Assembly: GCA_910587355.1 (NCBI GenBank)
Contig: CAJUKF010000026.1
Span: forward strand, 1 to 36,554
Length of the DNA: 36,554 nt
From: an uncultured Muribaculaceae bacterium
GTDB lineage: Bacteria > Bacteroidota > Bacteroidia > Bacteroidales > Muribaculaceae
Direction: 5' to 3'
This document shows, piece by piece, positions 15,801 through 22,581 of the stretch. Each line of letters starts with the position of its first letter. Positions within the stretch are counted from its first letter, which is position 1. The position numbers were made by a program, and so were the translations under genes. The notes beneath the pieces are model-generated. The model did no database searches. It had not been told where the DNA came from and saw only the letters and a list, made by a program, of their open reading frames with translations.

Positions 15801-18163
15801 TTCATGGATACGCGCCCGGTGGCGTTGTTTATCTGAAATGGCCGGAGCGAGTTGAAACCACCGTTCGCGTCGCCGCTATCGGTGAGCAGAAAATACGAGC
15901 TGACGCCGTCGTTGCGCAGAATCAGACCATATTTGGAGTAGGCGATTCTGAATCCGCTGGACGCGGTGCTCTTGATTTCGCCGCTCGCCGTGATAGTGCC
16001 TACGCCCGTCATGTTTCCGCTCACATTATTGCCATAGAAATCCTGCCCCCAAAGCTTGTATGTGCCTTGCAGACGGGTGGCGGTGGCGGCGTTGGCAACA
16101 AGTTCCTCATTGCATTTGAATCCCTGCACCGTGTCGAACTCCATGGCCGTATATCCGTCGGGGATTGTGGCCGCCACGGGGGCGCAGAATACACCTTTCC
16201 CGAAGCCCGATACCACGACCTCATTGTTGCCGCCCTCATAATAGAAATCAATGTAGAAGATGCTGTTGAACTTCTGCACCACACGGATTTTCGTGATGAG
16301 ATGTGTGTTGAATGTGCCGGAGAGCTGCGTGATGCACGGCTTGTAGCCGGACATATAGGTGCGCACGCTTATGGAGAAATGGTAAGCTTCGTTGTTTGTC
16401 AGATTCCACATACGGCTTACCGACAGCAGAATGTTGTCGCCCTGAGCATCGCTCATGTCCGAGGTGAATGCACGGTACCACCCTGCGTCGTACAGACGCG
16501 TTTTCAGTTCTCCGCTGTTCCTTACGGCAGGGAGACGCAGCAGGCCGTCCGCATCCCTTACAGGCACCGTCCATGCCGCGGTTGTCAGAGAGGCGTGATA
16601 CCCGTCAAGCAAATCAGCATCAAGTCCCGAGGCTGCCCCGTCAACTGTCTTGATTTTGGCGAGGACATCCGCAGCCGTATAAGCCGATTTCGGCAGATAA
16701 CGCTGGTCAAGAAGAGATGCGTAATTGCCGCCATGGAAGATAAGGTTGCCGTTCCATGTTATATTCGTGCCCCCCTGCGTACCGAGCTTTCCGTATTCTA
16801 CGCCTTTGTCTCGGAAGCTTATGAGATTCCAGTTTGTCTCGTCGTCGGTGTTGTTGATTATTATCTTTGCATCCGAGCCAGTTGCGATTGTCAGAGGGCC
16901 CGACATTGTATCGCCGGCCTTCTTCACATATCCCGAGAGAGTATTAGCGAGCGCATACCTTGTGTCCGCCTCCGATTTGGTATAGAAGTTTGCGAGCCGG
17001 GCACTGATAGCGCTGTCGGCTGCGGTGAGCTCGGAGTATATGCGGTTGAGGGTATATGCATTGAAGGTGTCGTTGTCCGCGTCGGAGAACGTGCCGCCGA
17101 GGTCGGCCCAGCGGTAGATGCTCTCCACAAGCCCTCCGCCACCGCCGCCCGGGCCTCCCGTGTCGCTCTTGCCCAGGCACGACAGAAAGCTGTCGGTCCA
17201 GAGGCCCACATCGACTTTCACGCTGTCGAAGTGCGTGCCGGGTATGCTTACCTCGGCCCACGTCTTCGGTGTGTTGCCGAGATAGGGTGTGAAGAGGTTC
17301 GAGAGCTTGTTGGCGAGATTGGTGACGGATTCAATCGACGCGGCAAGGCCCTGTGCAGAGCCGCCTATGTTGATGTTGATGCCATTACCCATGATGAGCC
17401 GTCCGTCCATGCCCATCGATATGCCGTAGCCGTTGGCGGTATCGCCTATCTCAAGACCCGTCTTCTTGATGCGGAAAAGACCGTCTACAAAATACCCCGT
17501 GCCGTCCATGTGTATAAGCGAAGTGGCATAGCTTCCTGCCGCGAGGTTCCTCTTTACGTCATTAACATCGAACAAATCCACCATAGGGCCTCCCCACCAC
17601 GAGCCGATTGTGCGGCCACCGAGTGAGGGGACATAGATACCGTTGGTTCCGGCCATTGTGTGACGAACCCCTGCATCATCGGTGTAGCCTAATGCAATGA
17701 GCGACGAAAGCACAAGGCCGTCCTGAATGGCTGTACCCTGTTTCTTGAGAGAATCTTTGAGATATTTGTATGCGTCGAGCTCGTCGTTCACATCCGTGGC
17801 GTCGCTCAGCACCGGCACACGCACGCGGTCGATGACATTCGTGCCGTCGCTCAGCTCGAACTCGATGCTTTCGGTATCGGCAAGCACTGTGACAGCGGAG
17901 CTTGTCCCTGAAGCGTGGGCAAGTGTGCCGGCAGCTCCGTCGGGCGTGCGGACATAAGAGAGAATATGGTCAGCGGTCAGGGCGTATGCCGAGCTGCCTG
18001 TCACTTTGTATACCGAGCAACTGACGGAAGCTGCCGACAGTGTACCGTCGAGCTTCTTTGTCACCGATTCGACGCTGGGCACAAGCACATACGTCTTTGC
18101 CGGGTCACCGTCTTTCAGCCCGGCTATCGTGATATACCCACGCCCTATCAATTGTCCGCTCAT
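12863..18163 (-). CDS. Giant tail fibre / host-specificity protein
   Basis: A 1766-residue fibre. The N-terminus (GRGYITIAGLKDGDPAKTYV) resembles that of the preceding tail protein. Beyond it are repeated modules: LDADLLDGYH at about residues 519 and 1110 and LNADLLDGYH at about 1384; GDTMSGPLTIATG and GDTVTGALTIQTG; and a pair reading VSGNMTGVGTITASG and VSGDMTGVGSITATG. Two glycine runs (GGPGGGGGG near 330 and GSGTGGGGG near 900) look like flexible hinges. DLLDGYH-type motifs are usual in long phage fibres. The C-terminus (VFTVEGTEIYVTIGETKYKLL) has no visible S74 chaperone domain. It should form the receptor-binding fibre at the tail tip. A patch around 13,800-13,960 is AT-richer than the rest. 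Confidence 0.8.
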   Translation of the reverse strand: MSGQLIGRGYITIAGLKDGDPAKTYVLVPSVESVTKKLDGTLSAASVSCSVYKVTGSSAYALTADHILSYVRTPDGAAGTLAHASGTSSAVTVLADTESIEFELSDGTNVIDRVRVPVLSDATDVNDELDAYKYLKDSLKKQGTAIQDGLVLSSLIALGYTDDAGVRHTMAGTNGIYVPSLGGRTIGSWWGGPMVDLFDVNDVKRNLAAGSYATSLIHMDGTGYFVDGLFRIKKTGLEIGDTANGYGISMGMDGRLIMGNGININIGGSAQGLAASIESVTNLANKLSNLFTPYLGNTPKTWAEVSIPGTHFDSVKVDVGLWTDSFLSCLGKSDTGGPGGGGGGLVESIYRWADLGGTFSDADNDTFNAYTLNRIYSELTAADSAISARLANFYTKSEADTRYALANTLSGYVKKAGDTMSGPLTIATGSDAKIIINNTDDETNWNLISFRDKGVEYGKLGTQGGTNITWNGNLIFHGGNYASLLDQRYLPKSAYTAADVLAKIKTVDGAASGLDADLLDGYHASLTTAAWTVPVRDADGLLRLPAVRNSGELKTRLYDAGWYRAFTSDMSDAQGDNILLSVSRMWNLTNNEAYHFSISVRTYMSGYKPCITQLSGTFNTHLITKIRVVQKFNSIFYIDFYYEGGNNEVVVSGFGKGVFCAPVAATIPDGYTAMEFDTVQGFKCNEELVANAATATRLQGTYKLWGQDFYGNNVSGNMTGVGTITASGEIKSTASSGFRIAYSKYGLILRNDGVSSYFLLTDSGDANGGFNSLRPFQINNATGRVSMNNGMSASTATISGLLAAHGGVQIGANADYGWYLNSSRLVAGNGTARGVNVGSLLVSNAWADADKVPANGIYVKGPLRIGDITIEEDKVNGGLHIVGGGLYADTFINALGVNPNDGSGTGGGGGMSYDRLDAWADYSADKAGYVLSALLGNDLYQNKLGKTEAQSLYQPKGSYVTLNTVQTITAGKTFDANISMADSRVITLPLASSRLVRTTGCAIHGGGDGASATDANLRFGSWYGIGWYPTVQNQTVPQGENAMWLNVRNGHLYVRGGYHINGGTSSQFLKADGSVDSTNYLSSANYTASDVLNKLKTVDGAGSGLDADLLDGYHETVFVRDRDLGSRGDYQHVVFLLWKDSEITNHHIQGKLFTMSGGGSRYQAAAIDIWFSRWSATGYDWKGRFDTWGLGTMMRLVTCTYNGEKWWAVEHTNTQAIHLYFTGTAQNVAWTKVHYYTSNTSTVVNSEIYSSREAVDVGTYTVNGIKNALVSDTVANASALGGISASEYLTKSNYAATLDGRYVNKAGDTVTGALTIQTGVDTKLVFNNTDGEKYTRISFREAGAEYTAITASKDGVFVSSLPFVAKYFRADTETLCPKLNADLLDGYHGSDYLRSFWTASPGYDCDTITNRRSFCSFTYKNNAPFNGGFVDVNANGYGFYLGTAYNSDQPLYYRRHGTTGDGGMGAWQQLARITDNVASATKLQTARTLWGRSFDGTANVSGDMTGVGSITATGSISLSASSVLQFKEDGYGDKFGIWGDFNGFDDENRMYIGSATGASGTDPALSAKLTMLLASGYIGLGTGSPTHRLHVNGYVRSNGLTLDGSHLLEWDAANTAWKFNGNLYATGGISALGITELSATEASVKSLKAKSIILSTAADGNVSAGMLYAGTVMWMLNRSGMILIGDNAQSGSRICMSNRTVFGNATTGSYYIEPTGDAILKTLGVRGTIKTAASMEIRGAVFTVEGTEIYVTIGETKYKLLKTAVS

Positions 18164-18183
18164 CGTCGTTTCGTATTACAATG

Positions 18184-19227
18184 TTATTTCTTCGTTACCT
18201 CGCACCAGATTGTGGCCCTGACATCCACATCCGCAGCGGCAACCTTGACAGGATTGCCGGTCTGCGTGGTGGTGTTTTTGCCGCTCCAGTTGGTAGCCAC
18301 GCCGTTCTTGTCGTATTTCGTCCATGTGTAGACGAACTGCCGCGAGGCCTCGGGGGTATTCTGGTCTTCGATTTTCTTGCCGTCAAGCCATACTTCGGCA
18401 AAAATCTGTGTAGACTGCATGCCGTTCACAATCTTGTCGCCGGTGGTACTCCGAACATACACTATGTACGGGTCTGTGGCATCCATGACGGTCTGATAGC
18501 CGTAGAATACCTCGGACGTGTTTTCATTGTCGGTAAACTTGACACGGAATGTCTGGAAATTGAGCACGTCGTCGGCATTGACCGTCAGTGTCGACACGCC
18601 ATCGGCGAAGGTCGCGCCTGTCACGGATTTCCATGTACCGTCGCTGATGTCGAGCCTTTCCCATACGGCAGTTACGGTTTTGTCGTGCACTGCACCGCGG
18701 AGCAGTTTTGCCTTGATTGCTATCTGAGTGTAATTGTTGCCCTTGTCGAATGTGTCGCCGTTGGGCAGCTCGAACACAACGAGGCCTGCCGCGCCGCCGC
18801 TCTGGCTGAGCGCGATGGTCTTGTAGCCGTTGACATGGGTCACGGCTCCTGTGTCAGGGTCGTTGTAGTCACACTCCCATTCGATGTTGAGATATTTTGT
18901 CGAGGTAGGTATGTTGGCTTTTATCGTCAGTACGTTGTTTGCGAAAGTGTAGTTTCCCGTAGTGCTTACAGCCGTGCCGTTCACTTTCCATGTCCAGCCG
19001 GTGCACGCCGCCGTCGGAGCCTGGTCGGCGCTAAGGCCGGTAACGTACACCTTGGCCGTCACCACCTGATAAGGGCTCGACGTATACGACGGTGTGTACA
19101 CTTTTGTGTCCGGATTGTACATCTGCGTCTCGCCCAGCGAGGTTGAGGTGTATGCCTGCACGGCCTTGCCGTCGTTGAGGTCTACTATGGTTATCTGTCC
19201 GCTTGCTATTTTCTTTCCTGTTGCCAT
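18184..19227 (-). CDS. Ig-like tail protein
   Basis: A 347-residue beta-rich protein starting MATGKKIASGQITIVDLNDG, then several Ig-like segments, for example TGWTWKVNGTAVSTTGNYTF, QIAIKAKLLRGAVHDKTVTA and FVYTWTKYDKNGVATNWSG. The final segment ends with a DVRATIWCEV strand, much like the last part of the upstream hub protein. The gene lies between hub and fibre with 20-30 nt gaps. The shared N-terminal pattern with the fibre suggests that both dock to the same site on the tail tip. It is probably a tip or adhesin protein; the exact role is unknown. Confidence 0.68.
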   Translation of the reverse strand: MATGKKIASGQITIVDLNDGKAVQAYTSTSLGETQMYNPDTKVYTPSYTSSPYQVVTAKVYVTGLSADQAPTAACTGWTWKVNGTAVSTTGNYTFANNVLTIKANIPTSTKYLNIEWECDYNDPDTGAVTHVNGYKTIALSQSGGAAGLVVFELPNGDTFDKGNNYTQIAIKAKLLRGAVHDKTVTAVWERLDISDGTWKSVTGATFADGVSTLTVNADDVLNFQTFRVKFTDNENTSEVFYGYQTVMDATDPYIVYVRSTTGDKIVNGMQSTQIFAEVWLDGKKIEDQNTPEASRQFVYTWTKYDKNGVATNWSGKNTTTQTGNPVKVAAADVDVRATIWCEVTKK

Positions 19228-19257
19228 GATTGATTCGTTTTATTTATCGTTGGTCTG

Positions 19258-22083
19258 TCAGTTCTGAGCCTCGGCATCGAGCCATGTGCCGCTGATGTCC
19301 ACCTCGCACGCAAATACGGCATTGCGGTCGACATCACCGTCGGTGACTGTGCAGTGTCTTCCGATGCCCTCATGCAGCCGGTTCCATATTTTGTCGCCGG
19401 TAGTGTCGTCCGAAGTGCGTGTCCATGAGAATCTGCCCCCGTATATGCGGTCGGTCACATTCTCGTTACGGAAATACACATACGCCGTAAGGTTACGCTG
19501 TCCCTCGCCGTTGAGAAGTACATTGCCTTTGTCGGTAAGTATCTGCACCGTCACCGCCGACTGCTCGGAGTTCTCTATAAGGTCGCCTAAAGTCGTGTCG
19601 CCGACTGTAGAGCCTACGGACAATTTTCCGGCAAGGACGAGACCCTGGCCCTGCTTATAGTCGAGGTACTGGGTAGCATCCGCTGTGCCGAGCCGGAAGT
19701 ACACCTGATGCGTCACCGGGTTTTGGCCGAATGATATCATCGCCTTCCCCTCAAGAGTGAATGAGTTTATGCCACCGTACATCTTGATTGACGGGGCGTC
19801 CGGGTCGACAGTAGAGAATACCATTGCACTCTGACGTGTCACGTCATCGCGGTTGCCGAACTGGTCTATGATATCGCCGGCCTTGGGGATGTCACTGCCG
19901 CTCTCACAGTCTGTCTTACTCAGTTCGATATATCCGTAATGGTTTCCGGCATTGTCGGTATATGCGTCGTTGCTTACCGACGTGACGAGACGCCAGTAGC
20001 GGTGGTTGCTGATTTTGTTGGCCGTTCCGACTTTGGCATTGAACATCTCGGAAATCGCCTGGTCGCCTGCCACAATCTTCGTCTCAGTCTTTTCGCCGTC
20101 CTGCTCAGAAAGGAAATAACAGCGGTAGACCTCTTCGGGCACACCGTTATCCACCATTTCGGTATATTCCTCCATTACGGGATTGCCGTCAGCGTCAACT
20201 ACAGGATTGCCGGATTCATCAGTCACAGGCCGTTGACGGGTCACATCGACAAGGCCCTTTTCTGTCACGGACGTACACTTTACCGCACCGCCCGGAGTGA
20301 TATACTGCTTTCCTGCGAGGGTCTGGGCTTCGATTATAGCCAGCGTCTCAAAATATGCTTTGCCATGTACGAACAGCTTAAATAGGTCGGCAAACCCTTG
20401 CCCGCTGCCTGCCTCGACTCCGAACATACCTCCGGACACGCCGGCGAGATAGTTTCCTACCTCAAAGCCAATGTCAGATGCGATTTTACCTTTGCTTCTG
20501 TCGTCTTTGAGTCTGGAGAGAAAGTCCTGTACGCTTCGCCGGGCACTGAACAGATTATTGTCGGTCGGGCGTGTCAAGTCCCCTGTACGAATAATATCCG
20601 GCAGTGCAACGGATTCCTTTATAGACCTTGCATAGGCATTAGCATCCGCGATATCATCGGTGAACTTTTGTTTGGATGTGCGGCCAATGGCATCGCCGAT
20701 TTCAATGTCCATCTGCGAGGGGAGATTCACCTTACGCGTTATCCTGATGATACGGCTGTCCCGGTAGCCTGTTTCGGGGAAGTATTGTTCACTAAGAAGC
20801 CTTACCCGTCGGCCGACAAATAAGTCGACGTTGTTATCTTCTATCCACACATGGTCGGTGGTGGCCTTGAATACAGTTATATCAAGAGCGTGTTCTTCAT
20901 TATACTTGTCCACAGCTGCCCGAAATTCTTCTTCGGCGAGAGTATAATACTCGTCGGGCATCCGAAGATTCCACAGGATATATTTGTCTCCGACTTTTGG
21001 AATGAACTTGTCTCCGGGGAGCTGAATATCGTTGTCATACGGCCATATCGTGATGATTTCAAACTCACGGGTCTTGCTGTTGAAATTCACCTCGAAGAAG
21101 TATGTGCCGTTTTCTTCCTCGCCAAGTCCAGCAAGCTCGCTGCCCTCCTGAAATGAGACGCGGATTACAAGACCGCCAATCATGTAATCGTTGGGGTCGA
21201 ACGGCATACTGTCATCGGTGAAATAGTAGATTGTGAAAGGCTGTCCATCCTCTCCAGTCTTCTCTTCGCTCCGCACACTGCTTACAGTGCCGGTACGTCT
21301 TGGGTAAATGTCTGCAAATGCCGATTCCTCGTAGTGGTCTACGCGACCGTATTTGTCAGCATTGATTTCCACGTATTTTTGCCCTCCGGGCAACTGAAGC
21401 CTTGTATATCCGTATTTTTCCGGGTCGATGTTCCGGCTGCTGCCCACTGGATAAAGACGCGTATAGAACTTCACATTGTCCGCCCTGTCGGGTTCTATGC
21501 CTGTCAGGCCATTATTATATCCGATAGGAAGTGTTTCGCCATGCTCGCAACGGCATACATTGACCGTCTGGCCTTCCGCCCAATATTCGGCACCTACCTT
21601 TTCGGCAATTTCACGAAGTGCCTCATCGCAATATTTGCCGAAATAATCAATGACAATATTTTCGGAGCCGTCAACCTGACCAACTTTCCAGTCGGCAACA
21701 TCTCCCATGCCGTCATTCATGCAGTTCACAATCATGGCGACATGTTCACGGGGCGGTGCCGTCAGCGTAAATACCGGGTCGTTTTCATTGTCCACCCGTT
21801 TAACAACCAGTATATTCCGGAGCAAGCTCTCGATACCGTAGAGTTTTATGTTATATTCCCATTCACGCATGGATATCTGAGTCGGGCGATATTTCTCGCA
21901 CATCCAGTAGCGCATGCCTCCGAAGTCGACATAATCATCAACATCAAGAAGTATGTGCTCATAATGGCGAAACGAAAGCGACAGGACATTGTCGCCCTGT
22001 ATTTCCGTGCTTTGGACAGAGCTGTCGTTCGGAGACAGCTCCGCTTTCAGATTTCCGTATCGGTCGAATATCGTTAAACTCAT
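19258..22083 (-). CDS. Tail hub / tail-associated protein
   Basis: A 941-residue protein. The start at 22083 (MSLTIFDRYGNLKAELSP) was chosen over an upstream ATG at 22173, which would overlap the previous gene. Residues about 1-330 look like a prophage tail hub: ILLDVDDYVDFGGMRYWM, KYRPTQISMREWEYNIKLYG, then DYFGKYCDEALREIAEKVGA and VKFYTRLYPVGSSRNI. The middle holds a long region with DRIIRIT-type strands and a helical part (ADANAYARSIKESVALPDII). The C-terminus has one Ig-like domain. It follows the distal tail protein, the usual place for the Tal/hub protein that closes the tail tube. No peptidase or muramidase motif was found. Confidence 0.72.
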   Translation of the reverse strand: MSLTIFDRYGNLKAELSPNDSSVQSTEIQGDNVLSLSFRHYEHILLDVDDYVDFGGMRYWMCEKYRPTQISMREWEYNIKLYGIESLLRNILVVKRVDNENDPVFTLTAPPREHVAMIVNCMNDGMGDVADWKVGQVDGSENIVIDYFGKYCDEALREIAEKVGAEYWAEGQTVNVCRCEHGETLPIGYNNGLTGIEPDRADNVKFYTRLYPVGSSRNIDPEKYGYTRLQLPGGQKYVEINADKYGRVDHYEESAFADIYPRRTGTVSSVRSEEKTGEDGQPFTIYYFTDDSMPFDPNDYMIGGLVIRVSFQEGSELAGLGEEENGTYFFEVNFNSKTREFEIITIWPYDNDIQLPGDKFIPKVGDKYILWNLRMPDEYYTLAEEEFRAAVDKYNEEHALDITVFKATTDHVWIEDNNVDLFVGRRVRLLSEQYFPETGYRDSRIIRITRKVNLPSQMDIEIGDAIGRTSKQKFTDDIADANAYARSIKESVALPDIIRTGDLTRPTDNNLFSARRSVQDFLSRLKDDRSKGKIASDIGFEVGNYLAGVSGGMFGVEAGSGQGFADLFKLFVHGKAYFETLAIIEAQTLAGKQYITPGGAVKCTSVTEKGLVDVTRQRPVTDESGNPVVDADGNPVMEEYTEMVDNGVPEEVYRCYFLSEQDGEKTETKIVAGDQAISEMFNAKVGTANKISNHRYWRLVTSVSNDAYTDNAGNHYGYIELSKTDCESGSDIPKAGDIIDQFGNRDDVTRQSAMVFSTVDPDAPSIKMYGGINSFTLEGKAMISFGQNPVTHQVYFRLGTADATQYLDYKQGQGLVLAGKLSVGSTVGDTTLGDLIENSEQSAVTVQILTDKGNVLLNGEGQRNLTAYVYFRNENVTDRIYGGRFSWTRTSDDTTGDKIWNRLHEGIGRHCTVTDGDVDRNAVFACEVDISGTWLDAEAQN

Positions 22084-22106
22084 GTTCAAATGAAGTTTTA
22101 ATGGGT

Positions 22107-22577
22107 TTAGAATGACGGCTCCGGTTCTTTGAGCGTTACCTTGAACCGGCCAGCCTGCACACCTTCTTTCCAAAGATATGTCAGAGGCTTATATCCGGAG
22201 CAGCTCACATAGAACATGCGCATTGTGAGGTCGAGCTCAGGCAGGCTGACTGACAGCCAGCCGTCGTTGCCTTGCTTGAGGAATGAGATAAAATTCCGAT
22301 AACGCAGCAGCCATTCTCCCTTGGTCTTGGCAAACAGGGCGAAATGAAGCGTGACATCACGCTCTTCGCTGCGAGTGTCGAGTTTTGACGAATACTTCAC
22401 ACCGTCTCGCTCACGGATGTTCACTCCGACATGGCTTTTGGCTTTGGCCGGTGTCATTATAGCTGTGAGATTCTCACGGCCGCCTTTCTTCTCTTCGGTA
22501 AGAAAAGCTCCGAATTCAGTCCATATATCAGTGCCGTTGATTATGACAAGGCCCTTGAGTGTTGATGTGTCCATCAT
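22107..22577 (-). CDS. Distal tail protein (Dit-like)
   Basis: A 156-residue protein starting MMDTSTLKGLVIINGTDIWT, with TRSEERDVTLHFALFAK, WLLRYRNFISFLKQGNDGWL and MFYVSCSGYKPL segments. Size, beta-rich make-up and position between tape measure and hub fit a distal tail protein, which forms the hexameric ring to which the hub attaches. It starts 4 nt after the tape-measure stop codon. Two adjacent Met codons (22577 and 22574) could both serve as start. Confidence 0.68.
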   Translation of the reverse strand: MMDTSTLKGLVIINGTDIWTEFGAFLTEEKKGGRENLTAIMTPAKAKSHVGVNIRERDGVKYSSKLDTRSEERDVTLHFALFAKTKGEWLLRYRNFISFLKQGNDGWLSVSLPELDLTMRMFYVSCSGYKPLTYLWKEGVQAGRFKVTLKEPEPSF

Positions 22578-22581
22578 TGAT

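Noticed and set aside
15524..17626. A 700-codon open frame on the + strand opposite the fibre gene
   Set aside because: It lies wholly antisense to the fibre gene, whose translation is clearly structured and repeated. Its own product has no recognisable pattern, and such long shadow frames arise from GC-rich codon use.
12863..18163. A diversity-generating retroelement acting on the fibre, as reported for some Bacteroides Mu-like phages
   Set aside because: No reverse transcriptase gene, template repeat or C-type-lectin-like variable end is visible in this window; it could still lie outside.
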